Positions 31,881-40,141 of a stretch of DNA of 42,196 bases are shown piece after piece (within the stretch, counting starts at the first letter, position 1; every line of letters begins with the position of its first letter). This stretch comes from an uncultured Eubacteriales bacterium (lineage in GTDB: Bacteria > Bacillota > Clostridia > Peptostreptococcales > Anaerovoracaceae). The DNA is taken from assembly GCA_900540145.1 (NCBI GenBank), contig UQEW01000010.1:1-42196 (forward strand). Direction: 5' to 3'. Both the position numbers and the translations under genes were made by a program. The notes below the pieces were generated by a model, which was not told the origin of the DNA, did not search any database, and was given only the letters and a program-made list of their open reading frames with translations.

Positions 31881-32362
31881 TTTTCCACCTCAAAAAGTAC
31901 TTGGTCATACTCAGCCAGCTGTCCGTTGATACCGTTTACGGCGCGAAGGATGCCGTCACATGGGGATTTCAATTCGTTCATCACCTTCATCGCTTCTATT
32001 ATGCATAACGTCTGGCCTTTTGATATTCTATCTCCTATCGCGGCAAATTCCGGTTCATCCGGTGACGGCGCCTTATAAAAAATACCTACAATTGGCGAGC
32101 GTATCAATTCTATATTTTCTTGCGCCGCCGAAGCCGCCGGAGCCGCTGGCTCCGCTGAAGATGTTGCAGCCGCCGGAGCCGCTGGCAAACCGGCCGGCGG
32201 CTTCGGCGCGGCGGCTTCGGCTGGTTGCACGGGAATGGCAGCATATGACTGCTGCCATTCCTTTTTCATATGTATCTTTCTTCCCTCCTCTTCGAGGGAC
32301 AGTTCGGACAGGCCGCTGTTTTCAAAACGATTTATCAGTTCAAAAATTTCTTTATCTACCAT
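31874..32362 (-). CDS. accB: Biotin carboxyl carrier protein
   Basis: 162 residues: a helical N terminus, an Ala/Pro-rich linker (about 40-85), and the biotinyl domain with Lys126 in EAMKVMNE. The linker DNA is a run of GCC/GCG-like codons on the minus strand (32120-32215), locally GC-rich for the window. It carries carboxybiotin between AccC and AccAD. Confidence 0.95.
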   Translation of the reverse strand: MVDKEIFELINRFENSGLSELSLEEEGRKIHMKKEWQQSYAAIPVQPAEAAAPKPPAGLPAAPAAATSSAEPAAPAASAAQENIELIRSPIVGIFYKAPSPDEPEFAAIGDRISKGQTLCIIEAMKVMNELKSPCDGILRAVNGINGQLAEYDQVLFEVEKC

Positions 32363-32364
32363 AA

Positions 32365-32595
32365 TTATGCCTTATACTTTTCAATGCAATTGATTATGTC
32401 TTCTACAGTTTTCATATTTCCCAGCTCTTCGTCAGGTATTTTTATTCCCATCTCTTCTTCAATGGCCATAACCAGTTCAACTGCATCCAGTGAATCTATC
32501 TTCAAATCTTCAGATAGCTTTGCTTCCGGCAAGATTTTCGCTTCATCGCAATTTAATGTATTTACCATTAATTCTTTTACTTTTTCAAAATCCAT
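32365..32595 (-). CDS. acpP: Acyl carrier protein
   Basis: 76 residues, acidic and helical. Ser35 in KIDSLDAVELVM is the 4'-phosphopantetheine site. First gene of the operon, with AAAAAAGGAGAACAGACAAA before its ATG. Two bases separate it from accB. Confidence 0.96.
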   Translation of the reverse strand: MDFEKVKELMVNTLNCDEAKILPEAKLSEDLKIDSLDAVELVMAIEEEMGIKIPDEELGNMKTVEDIINCIEKYKA

Positions 32596-32639
32596 TTTGT
32601 CTGTTCTCCTTTTTTACATTCAATAATTTTGATTTGATT

Positions 32640-32700
32640 AATATTTAAGAAATTTTATTTAAATAATTTTATTTAAAATTTTTTAAGTAAATTTCTTTAA
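32640..32700. promoter_or_regulatory. AT-rich palindromic tract downstream of the operon promoter
   Basis: Between the -10 and acpP the minus strand repeats ACTTAAA, ATTTTAAATAAAATT and a perfect 12-bp palindrome, TTATTTAAATAA. MarR regulators such as FabT bind AT-rich inverted repeats, so this is the natural operator candidate for the MarR protein at 21907-22371. Exact site not resolved. Confidence 0.5.
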
Positions 32701-32702
32701 GT

Positions 32703-32731
32703 ATCCTATCACTAAGTTTGCTGTCTGTCAA
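32703..32731 (-). promoter_or_regulatory. Sigma-A promoter of the fatty acid operon
   Basis: On the minus strand: TTGACA (32726-32731), a 17-base spacer, and TAGGAT (32703-32708). The only strong promoter seen upstream of the twelve fatty acid genes. Confidence 0.85.
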
Positions 32732-33324
32732 CTTATTTCCAGTTTTTTCACAATACTTTCACATACATAAATTGCCAAAGAATCCACTAAGGAATCTCCA
32801 AAACAGCGCAATTCCAACGAATTACCGCACTAAAGAACAGCCAAACAGCTCCCACATTATATAAATTTCTTGGGGAGGAATACTCCTATAAATCGTGCCA
32901 AAATATAGGAGCGATAGAGCCGCCGAGTGGTGCGAAAGAGTCAGTCTTTGCTGAAATTTAGTCAAAAAATAAAAAAAATCAGCAAACTTAGCTGTTTTGC
33001 TGATTATTCTGTGCATCATTGTAAGCCTTTGAAAAAGGCTAAAACCGTAGAAAAGTCCTGACAGATTGTAAGATCGTCTAGGGTTTCCGATGTTGGCTTT
33101 TTGTTTTTGATTTAAGAAAACAGGTAACAAATTTTGAATTTTTTGTAATCCGTTTTGGCCGCATGCCTACAAAAGCCAACGAACATACAAAACTGACGTA
33201 CTTATTATGGATTTTTCAGGGTTTTGTTGTCTGATTTGAGTTTTAAAAAAAATTCAGCCAACAACAGATAGAAGAAAATGTGACTACAATAATCACGTAT
33301 GCTATCGAAGCCTGCACAGCATGC
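32732..33324. other. Long intergenic region with repeats and a terminator
   Basis: No credible protein gene between ribF and acpP. It holds a third partial copy of the TTTATAGGAG motif (CTCCTAT/ATAGGAG, about 32886-32913), a strong terminator (32963-33005), a GCCTTT/AAAGGC hairpin (about 33024-33039) and a long-range pairing, GTTGGCTTTT with AAAAGCCAAC (about 33091 and 33170). Confidence 0.5.
32963..33005 (-). terminator. Strong rho-independent terminator
   Basis: AATCAGCAAA (32977-32986) and TTTGCTGATT (32996-33005) pair perfectly; on the minus strand a run of about fourteen T-rich bases follows. It lies about 320 bases after ribF, so it ends either the rimP-ribF transcript or a non-coding RNA. 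Confidence 0.85.
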
Positions 33325-34248
33325 TTATAATCCGTGATAGGCCTTTGCTTGCCGGCAATCCCTTGCGATTTGCTCCGAAAGTTCCTTTACGCTGGCAAAT
33401 TTAACTTCATCTCTGGTCATCTTCAGGAATTCAACTTTTATATATTTGCCGTATAATTCCTTATTGAAATTAAAGATATGAGTCTCCATGTTTTTTTTGT
33501 AAACTCCGACGGTAGGCTTGACTCCTACATTGGTAACGCTGGGATACCTGATGCCGTTATATATGCAGTACGTTATATATACTCCGTTAGGCGGAGTTAC
33601 CATGGTCTCATCTATCATGATGTTGGAAGTAGGAAATCCCAGGCTCTTTCCCAAACGATTTCCCACCACAACTTCACCGCCTATATCATAATTGCGGCCG
33701 AGATATTTGTAACATTCGTCTACTTCTCCTGATTTTATCAGTCCTCTTATTAATGTGGAACTTACCACTTCTCCGTCGATTATGACCGGGTCGATAACGT
33801 TAACGGAAAAGCCGAGTCGTTTGCCGCATTCTTTTAAAAGCTCCACGCTTCCTGCCGCTTTATATCCGAATCGATAATTGAAACCGCAGAAAACTTCCTC
33901 TGCCTTAAACTTGTCCACCAGCAACTTCTCCACAAAGTCTGCCGGTTCCATCTTTTGAATGGTCTCATTAAACTCTATATTGAAAAGATAATCCACTCCC
34001 AGTCTTTCAATCAATGCTGCCTTTTCATCGCTGTAGATTATGTTTTTAATCTTTTTGCCTCCCGGTATCAGGCTCTTGGGATGGTTGGAGAAAGTAAATA
34101 CTGCACTTTTTATACCTTTCTCTTCTGCTTTTTCTACAGCTCTGGATATGAGCTGCTGATGTCCCTTATGTACTCCATCGAAATTTCCAAGCGCTACGGC
34201 GCAATTTTCTGTATTCTCTATTTGGTCTAAGCTGTTAAAAGTTATCAT
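33325..34248 (-). CDS. ribF: Bifunctional riboflavin kinase / FAD synthetase
   Basis: 307 residues. The N-terminal nucleotidyltransferase half shows GNFDGVHKGHQQL (22-34) and the C-terminal flavokinase half shows GNRLGKSLGFPTSNI (from about 195) and the TNVGVKPTV region. It makes FMN and FAD from riboflavin. Seven bases after truB; last gene of the translation operon. The FMN it makes is the cofactor of the FabK-type reductases further down the same strand. Confidence 0.95.
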   Translation of the reverse strand: MITFNSLDQIENTENCAVALGNFDGVHKGHQQLISRAVEKAEEKGIKSAVFTFSNHPKSLIPGGKKIKNIIYSDEKAALIERLGVDYLFNIEFNETIQKMEPADFVEKLLVDKFKAEEVFCGFNYRFGYKAAGSVELLKECGKRLGFSVNVIDPVIIDGEVVSSTLIRGLIKSGEVDECYKYLGRNYDIGGEVVVGNRLGKSLGFPTSNIMIDETMVTPPNGVYITYCIYNGIRYPSVTNVGVKPTVGVYKKNMETHIFNFNKELYGKYIKVEFLKMTRDEVKFASVKELSEQIARDCRQAKAYHGL

Positions 34249-34255
34249 TTCGTGT

Positions 34256-35221
34256 TCACCTCTTATAAAACACCTTATCTGCCACCAGCTTCTTGTATTT
34301 CTCGCTGAAATAGGCGACTCCGAGAAAAGTCAGACCGCTGGCTGTTTCCATATATACATTGTATGTCTTTCTGTACTTTGGATTTATATCCATCACAAAG
34401 TCTTTTTCTTCAAACTCAGGCTTTCTGTCTATACGACATTTATTCAGCGGTAAGTGAAAGCCGTCAGCAAACTTTATTCCTGTCTCTCTGTCAACTACTG
34501 CTTTTCCAAAATGAACTAACGGAAAATCAGCCCCCACCAATATCTCGTCGATGTCATCATGGCTCATATGCTCAATTTCCGAGAGGCTTACGGCGTCATT
34601 AATTTTAAACATACCGCTGGCTGTCCTTTCAAGGGCGGTCATCACACTGCCGCAGCCCAGCTTTTCGCCTGCCCGGCTGCAAATGGAACGTATGTAAGTT
34701 CCCTTGGAACATTCTACTGTAAAAGCGGCTGTCTTTGCCGCCATATCTATCTTCTCAATTTTAAGTTCTTTTATATACACCGTCCTGGGCTTTACTTTTA
34801 CTTGCATGCCTTCCCTGGCATACTCATAAAGCTTGCGTCCTCCTACTTTGACTGCGCTATACATAGGCGGTACCTGCTCTATCAATCCGCTGAACTCTGA
34901 AAAGGCATCTCTTATGGACTCTTCATCTAAATTTTTAGTATCTTTTTCTTCTATAATTTCTCCCCAAATGTCCTGAGTATCTGTTGTTTTACCAAACATC
35001 ATCTCACATCTGTAGGTTTTAAAATCCAGGTCAAGATATTCGGTTATCCGGGCTGCACTTCCTATGCATATAGGCAAAACGCCTGTAGCCATAGGATCCA
35101 ATGTACCGGTATGGCCTACTCTTTTTATACCTGTCGCCCTTCTGACTTTGTTTACAACGTCATGGGAAGTCATGCCTGCAGGCTTATTGATATTTAAAAT
35201 TCCTTCTCTAATCATGGTCAT
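34256..35221 (-). CDS. truB: tRNA pseudouridine(55) synthase
   Basis: 321 residues, or 319 from the second ATG. NKPAGMTSHDVV and the catalytic Asp in GHTGTLDPMATGVLP (about residue 42) are diagnostic, and SKGTYIRSI is motif III. A C-terminal PUA-like extension is present. It modifies U55 of tRNA. The start overlaps the nrnA end by 14 bases. Confidence 0.96.
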   Translation of the reverse strand: MTMIREGILNINKPAGMTSHDVVNKVRRATGIKRVGHTGTLDPMATGVLPICIGSAARITEYLDLDFKTYRCEMMFGKTTDTQDIWGEIIEEKDTKNLDEESIRDAFSEFSGLIEQVPPMYSAVKVGGRKLYEYAREGMQVKVKPRTVYIKELKIEKIDMAAKTAAFTVECSKGTYIRSICSRAGEKLGCGSVMTALERTASGMFKINDAVSLSEIEHMSHDDIDEILVGADFPLVHFGKAVVDRETGIKFADGFHLPLNKCRIDRKPEFEEKDFVMDINPKYRKTYNVYMETASGLTFLGVAYFSEKYKKLVADKVFYKR

Positions 35222-36197
35222 AATCGTTTAACTTTCCTATGCTTCTAAGCATTTCGTTTTCCACCATTTTAGCTGCCTCTTCTATAGGTTTGTATATGGT
35301 GCAGCCTGCGGCCTTGGTGTGCCCGCCGCCTCCCAGCCTGGAAGCTATTTCAGCCACGTCACCTTTCGTTTTAGCTCTAAGGCTTACTCTGATTTTTTCC
35401 TTTTCATATTCCTTAACGACAGCAGCGTATTCTACGCCGGCAATTGACCTTAAATCCTGAGATAGCCCTTCGGCTTCCTCCATCAACGCACCTGTGCTTT
35501 CGAGCATTTTCTGAGTTACGCATACTATCGCACCTTTGCCGCCTTCTATGAGTCTTAAAGTCTCCATCGCCTTGGCTTTCATAGCCAATTTTTCCACTCT
35601 GACATTTTCATAAATTTCTACGCTCACCTTATTGCAGTCCACACCCCACTTATAAAGTTCCGCAGTTATAAGATGGCTTTTGGCTTGGGTATTGGAGTAC
35701 TGATAATTGCCTGTGTCTGTAGTTATAGCCGAAAAGATTGCTTCGCCTATCTCTCTGTCGGGAGCAATCTCCAATTCCTTCAGCAATTCAAAGATAATCT
35801 GTCCCGTAGCAGCTTCCTCCGGGTCTATATAGTTATAATCCCACTGGGACCCAGTAGTTCTGTGGTGATCTACGCATATGGTGGTATCGGCAGAATGAAA
35901 TACTTCTGCTCTCTTTTCAAAGCGGTCTTCACTGCCGCAATCGACGCACATACAGATATCGGGATGCAAAACCTTTTCTTTGTCCCAGGTGCAATATCCC
36001 TTGTCCAAAAAACGCAAATTTGCCGGAATATCATCTTCCAGCAGAATCCACGCTTCTTTTTTCAGTGAGCGCAAAGCCTTGCACAAAGCAACGCAAGATC
36101 CAAGTGCGTCTCCATCTAAATTGACGTGAGGAAAGAGAAGAATACTCTTTGCCTCACGTATTTTTTGAGCGATCTCTCTAAGCGAATTGTTTTTCAT
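35208..36197 (-). CDS. nrnA: DHH/DHHA1 phosphoesterase (NrnA-like oligoribonuclease / pAp phosphatase)
   Basis: 329 residues if started at ATG 36197, 11 bases after GGAG. In-frame starts at 36217, 36224 and further upstream (to 36275, inside rbfA) also exist. Motifs are HVNLDGDALGS, a central Asp (VDCGSED), VDHHRTTG and, at the C terminus, the DHHA1 glycine motif GGGGHTKAAG. NrnA degrades 2-5 nt RNAs and pAp. Placement between rbfA and truB is the standard Firmicutes order. Confidence 0.9.
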   Translation of the reverse strand: MKNNSLREIAQKIREAKSILLFPHVNLDGDALGSCVALCKALRSLKKEAWILLEDDIPANLRFLDKGYCTWDKEKVLHPDICMCVDCGSEDRFEKRAEVFHSADTTICVDHHRTTGSQWDYNYIDPEEAATGQIIFELLKELEIAPDREIGEAIFSAITTDTGNYQYSNTQAKSHLITAELYKWGVDCNKVSVEIYENVRVEKLAMKAKAMETLRLIEGGKGAIVCVTQKMLESTGALMEEAEGLSQDLRSIAGVEYAAVVKEYEKEKIRVSLRAKTKGDVAEIASRLGGGGHTKAAGCTIYKPIEEAAKMVENEMLRSIGKLNDYDHD

Positions 36198-36249
36198 AAT
36201 TTGATTCACTCCACTCATAATCATATTATTAAAGCCTTTGTGTCGCTGC

Positions 36250-36639
36250 TCATTCATCCTTCTGATAACTGTCAAAATCCATGGTATCGAGAATCTCGTC
36301 TATATGTCTTCCATATTCCATGGAATGATCCATCTTAAACAGAAGTTCCGGAACACGCCTCATCCTTACACTCCGGCCGATTTCCTTTCGGAAAAGTCCG
36401 GCAGCACTTTTGAGCCCTGCCAATATTTCTTTTTCATGGAGTCTTCTCTCCTCTTCATCTTGTGACATGTCAAGCACGGTCACATAGCAAGTGGCATAGC
36501 TGCCATCGCTGGTCACATCTACATCTGATATGCTTATCATAGAAGACAATCTGGGATCTTTGACCTGATGGAGAAGCATATTTCCCACGATTTTTTTAAT
36601 TTCTTCGGAGAGACGACCCTGTCTGTAACCTTTTCCCAT
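36250..36639 (-). CDS. rbfA: Ribosome-binding factor A
   Basis: 129 residues from ATG 36639, six bases after AAAGGA; an upstream in-frame extension from 36675 has no such site. The KH-like fold blocks are RLSEEIKKIVGNML, LSSMISISDVDVTSDGSYAT and the RVPELLFKMDHSMEYG ending. It matures the 30S subunit in the cold. Confidence 0.94.
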   Translation of the reverse strand: MGKGYRQGRLSEEIKKIVGNMLLHQVKDPRLSSMISISDVDVTSDGSYATCYVTVLDMSQDEEERRLHEKEILAGLKSAAGLFRKEIGRSVRMRRVPELLFKMDHSMEYGRHIDEILDTMDFDSYQKDE

Positions 36640-36707
36640 TGTCTTTCCTTTCTGAATTCCTAAACTTAAAATCAAAGTTTTATAACGGATCCCGCTTGTT
36701 AACTATA

Positions 36708-39458
36708 CTATTTTCTTTCCACTTCAACCATGTGGAAGCATTCTATAGTATCTCCGATTTTTATATCATTATAATTTTCAATTCCGATACCGCATTCGTA
36801 GCCCTGGTTAACTTCTTTTGCATCGTCCTTGAATCTCCTCAGGGAAGAAATCTTTCCTTCATGGATAACTATACCGTCGCGAACCAGACGCACTTCAGCG
36901 TTACGCGCCACCTTGCCTTCCTGAACGTATGCTCCGGCTATGATGCCCACATTAGGTACCTTAAATGTTTCCCTGACTTCAGCTTTTCCAAGAACTTCTT
37001 CCTTAAATTCAGGGTCCAGCATACCCTTCATAGCATCTTCCACATCGTTTATTATATCATAGATAACTCTGTAGAGTCTTATCTGGATATTTTCTCTGTC
37101 GGCAAAAGACTGGACCGCAGTAGTCGGTCTTACATTGAATCCTATTATTATGGATCCCGTGGTTCCTGCCAGCATTACATCTGATTCGGTAACAGTTCCT
37201 ACACCTGTGTGAACTATCTTTACCCTTACATTTTCATTGTTTAACTTCTCAAGGGATGAAACTATAGCGCCGATGGAGCCCTGTACGTCGCCCTTGATGA
37301 TAAGGTTAAGGTCTTTTACCTCTCCTTCTTGTATCTGGCTGAAGAGCTGTTCCAATGTGGTGCTGGCATTTCTGGCCAAAATTTCTTCTCTCAGCTTTGC
37401 CTTTCTGTTTTCAGCAATTTCTCTTGCAACCTTGTCTTCCTTAACTACGCGGAATTCATCTCCGGCTTCAGGAACATCGTTAAGACCCAAGATTTCCACT
37501 GCTGTAGCAGGACCGGCTTTACGTATAGTCTCGCCTTTGTAGTTGGTCATAAGACGAATCTTTCCTGAACACGTACCTGCTACTACGCTCATTCCGGACT
37601 TTATAGTTCCGTTGGTTACAAGAAGAGTGGCGACAGGGCCTTTGTTTTTATCCAGTCTGGCTTCAATAACAGAACCCATGCCCAGGCGGTTTGGATTTGC
37701 TTTCAGTTCCAGTACTTCTGCCTGAAGCAGTATCATCTCCAGCAGGTTAACAATGCCTTCGCCTGTTTTGGCTGACACCGGTACGGATATTACATCTCCG
37801 CCCCAATCTTCTACCAGTATTCCGTATTCTGTCAAATCCTGTTTAACTCTATCAGGGTTTGCCCCTGGCTTATCTATCTTATTGATTGCGACTATGATAG
37901 GTACGCCTGCTGCTTTGGCATGACTGATGGATTCTATAGTCTGAGGTTTTACCGAGTCATCGGCAGCTACAACCAGAACGGCGATATCAGTTATATGAGC
38001 TCCTCTGGCTCTCATTGCAGTGAAGGCTTCGTGTCCCGGAGTATCCAGGAATACTATCTTTTGGCCGTTTATATTTACTTCAGATGCACCGATATGCTGC
38101 GTTATACCTCCTGATTCGGAAGCTGTCACGTTGGTCTTTCTTATAGCGTCCAAAAGCGATGTCTTACCATGGTCAACGTGACCCATTACAGTAATTATCG
38201 GAGCTCTAGGCTTAAGGTCTTCTTCGCGGTCTTCGAAGTTTTCCAAGCCTTCCTCGATTTCCTCTTCTTCAACTTTAGCTACCACTACGCTTATACCCAG
38301 TTCATCAGCAAGTATCATTACTGTATCTTCATCTATGTTTTGATTGATGTTGGCCATTATGCCCAGTTTCATCAAAGTCATTATTACTTGTGACGTGGAT
38401 ACGCCTGTCTGTTCGCAGAATCCGGCTACAGTGATAGGGACTGTTATGGCTATGGTGCCGGTCGGCAAATCTTCCATTATATCTTCTTCAGGAGCGGCTG
38501 CAGGCTTCGGTTTATTGTGTTTCTTTGGCTTCGATTGTTTTTCCAAAGAGCGTTCCTGAATCTTCTGTTTGTTTTTCTTTCCGCCGTTATTTTCCAGCTT
38601 AGCAAATTTATTTCTCTCTTTATCCTGATGTTGAAGTTTCTCCGCTCTCTTCTGGCTAGGCTTTGCATTTATCTCTCTTTCAGCTGCAGCCGACGAATGC
38701 CTATTATCTTTTCTCGAACCACGTTCGCCTCTGCTTCCGCGTTCTCCTCTGTCACTTCTTTCGTTTCTCTCTCCTCTGTCGCCTCTTTCTGGTCTGTCGC
38801 CTCTTTCTGGTCTTTCACCTCTGGCTGAGCGTTCTCCCCTCTGAGGTCTTTCGCTTCTGCCTCTGGAAGAATCATTTCTTGAAGAGTCATTTCTTGAAGA
38901 GTCATTTCTGGAGGATTCGTTTCTGGAAGCTTCGTTTTTTGAAGCAGACGGCTTTAATTTTTCAGATTTAAAGCCCTCGTTTTTCATATTATCATTTTTT
39001 GCAGTTTCTGCTTTCTTTGGCTCCGGCTTTTTTTCTTCTGTTTTCTGGGTTTCTGCTTTCTTAATTTCCGTCACAGGTTCCTGTTTTTCAATTTCCTTAA
39101 CGTCCTTCACTTGTTCTTGTCCCGCCATATTGATAGCTGTTTCCTTCTCCTTTGTTTCCTTTTCTTTTGCTTCTTTTCCTCTTTCAGCTACCTCTTTAGG
39201 CACTACAGGTTTCCCAATCGGTACCCTTGTTCTGCCTTCCAAATTTTTATTTGCTACAGGCTTTCCCATAGGCGGTCTTTGTGCCGGTCTTTCTTGCGAT
39301 GCCTGTTTTTGTGGTTTTATGTTCTTATTTTGAGTCCGCAGTTGAGGTTTTACTGCTGCTTTAACAGTCACCCTGGGCTGTTCTTCCGTCTGGCTGTCTG
39401 CTTTTTTAGGCGTTGCCCTCACTATCTTTGTTTCTTTTGTGTTACTTTCTGTTGCCAT
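36708..39458 (-). CDS. infB: Translation initiation factor IF-2
   Basis: 916 residues, start ATG 39458 after GGAGGTGTTCGA. The N-terminal 330 residues are low-complexity, rich in Lys, Arg, Glu, Gln and Ser, with five or so ESSRND/DSSRND repeats followed by GERPERGD-type repeats (about residues 170-250). After a short IF2_N segment (about 335-390) comes the G domain from about 425 (GHVDHGKTS, DTPGHEAF, NKIDK), then domains II to IV. It places initiator tRNA on the ribosome. Confidence 0.96.
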   Translation of the reverse strand: MATESNTKETKIVRATPKKADSQTEEQPRVTVKAAVKPQLRTQNKNIKPQKQASQERPAQRPPMGKPVANKNLEGRTRVPIGKPVVPKEVAERGKEAKEKETKEKETAINMAGQEQVKDVKEIEKQEPVTEIKKAETQKTEEKKPEPKKAETAKNDNMKNEGFKSEKLKPSASKNEASRNESSRNDSSRNDSSRNDSSRGRSERPQRGERSARGERPERGDRPERGDRGERNERSDRGERGSRGERGSRKDNRHSSAAAEREINAKPSQKRAEKLQHQDKERNKFAKLENNGGKKNKQKIQERSLEKQSKPKKHNKPKPAAAPEEDIMEDLPTGTIAITVPITVAGFCEQTGVSTSQVIMTLMKLGIMANINQNIDEDTVMILADELGISVVVAKVEEEEIEEGLENFEDREEDLKPRAPIITVMGHVDHGKTSLLDAIRKTNVTASESGGITQHIGASEVNINGQKIVFLDTPGHEAFTAMRARGAHITDIAVLVVAADDSVKPQTIESISHAKAAGVPIIVAINKIDKPGANPDRVKQDLTEYGILVEDWGGDVISVPVSAKTGEGIVNLLEMILLQAEVLELKANPNRLGMGSVIEARLDKNKGPVATLLVTNGTIKSGMSVVAGTCSGKIRLMTNYKGETIRKAGPATAVEILGLNDVPEAGDEFRVVKEDKVAREIAENRKAKLREEILARNASTTLEQLFSQIQEGEVKDLNLIIKGDVQGSIGAIVSSLEKLNNENVRVKIVHTGVGTVTESDVMLAGTTGSIIIGFNVRPTTAVQSFADRENIQIRLYRVIYDIINDVEDAMKGMLDPEFKEEVLGKAEVRETFKVPNVGIIAGAYVQEGKVARNAEVRLVRDGIVIHEGKISSLRRFKDDAKEVNQGYECGIGIENYNDIKIGDTIECFHMVEVERK
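38720..38935. repeat. Tandem repeats within infB
   Basis: About 15-bp units (TTTCTTGAAGAGTCA-like, 38870-38925) and shorter CGT/TCT-rich units (38720-38840) encode the SSRND and RGER-type repeats of the IF-2 N terminus. Unit number is likely variable between strains. Confidence 0.7.
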
Positions 39459-39472
39459 TCGAACACCTCCTA

Positions 39473-39787
39473 TTACATTGATTGAATATGGTCAATCTCT
39501 TCTAAAATCGCTTTTGATAGGTTTTCATCGGTTATCCCGAAAATGCCGGAATTTTCTTTCCCTGTAATATGCGAAAGATTCTCCATGCTTCCGTAAATTC
39601 TAAAAGGGACATTATTCTTTTTTGCATTTGAAATCATCTTTTCTTTGGAATTATCTGCCAAATCACCTGCCAGAATCAAAATTTTTATTTTTCTGCGGTT
39701 CATCATTAAAATGCATGTATTATATCCGACTGCCAGCATTCTGCCTCTGGCTGCCAATCCCATATATCTTAAAACCTTATCTGTCAT
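39473..39787 (-). CDS. ylxQ: L7Ae-family RNA-binding protein
   Basis: 104 residues of the L7Ae/L30e/S12e fold: ARGRMLAVGYNTCILMMNRRKI, then ILILAGDLADNSKEKM and NNVPFRIYGSMENL. Typical of the gene between ylxR and infB in Firmicutes; probably binds kink-turn RNA. Only a weak ribosome binding site precedes the ATG, so it may depend on translation of ylxR 38 bases upstream. Confidence 0.85.
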   Translation of the reverse strand: MTDKVLRYMGLAARGRMLAVGYNTCILMMNRRKIKILILAGDLADNSKEKMISNAKKNNVPFRIYGSMENLSHITGKENSGIFGITDENLSKAILEEIDHIQSM

Positions 39788-39825
39788 TGTTATTTGTATA
39801 TTTTCTCATCAATCTTTCTTTTTGA

Positions 39826-40113
39826 CTATTCGTTTTGCGATTTGTCTGTCAAATCATTCAGCTTGCTGAAAATTTCTGCCTTTTGTTCTTCGCTTATCGG
39901 CATGCCCAGACTGCGTTCAAGAGCTTTCTTCTTATACGCCTTTTCCCAGCAACTGCTGTTGTCTCGACACAAATATGCTCCTCTGCCTTTTGCCCTTCCT
40001 GTCAAATCTACAGAAAGTTTTCCCTCATAGCAAGCTATACGTACCAAATCCTTTTTTTCTTTTGACACCATACATCCCACACACCTGCGCATAGGGACTT
40101 TTCTGTCTTTCAC
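39826..40113 (-). CDS. ylxR: YlxR-family protein (RnpM-like)
   Basis: 95 residues. PMRRCVGCMVSKEKKDLVRIA and DLTGRAKGRGAYLCRD are the YlxR hallmarks (GRGAY loop, Cys pair). Family members bind RNA; in Bacillus the protein is reported to modulate RNase P. It lies 28 bases after nusA in the translation operon. Confidence 0.93.
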   Translation of the reverse strand: MKDRKVPMRRCVGCMVSKEKKDLVRIACYEGKLSVDLTGRAKGRGAYLCRDNSSCWEKAYKKKALERSLGMPISEEQKAEIFSKLNDLTDKSQNE

Positions 40114-40141
40114 ACCGATTCTCCTCTCTTAAGCCTTTAAA

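Noticed and set aside
32703..32731. Riboswitch upstream of the fatty acid operon
   Set aside because: The leader is a short AT-rich tract without a conserved aptamer-like fold; protein operators explain it better.
32822..33130. A 102-codon minus-strand frame between ribF and acpP
   Set aside because: It spans a strong terminator and palindromic repeats, has no ribosome binding site and unbiased composition; better explained as a non-coding repeat region.
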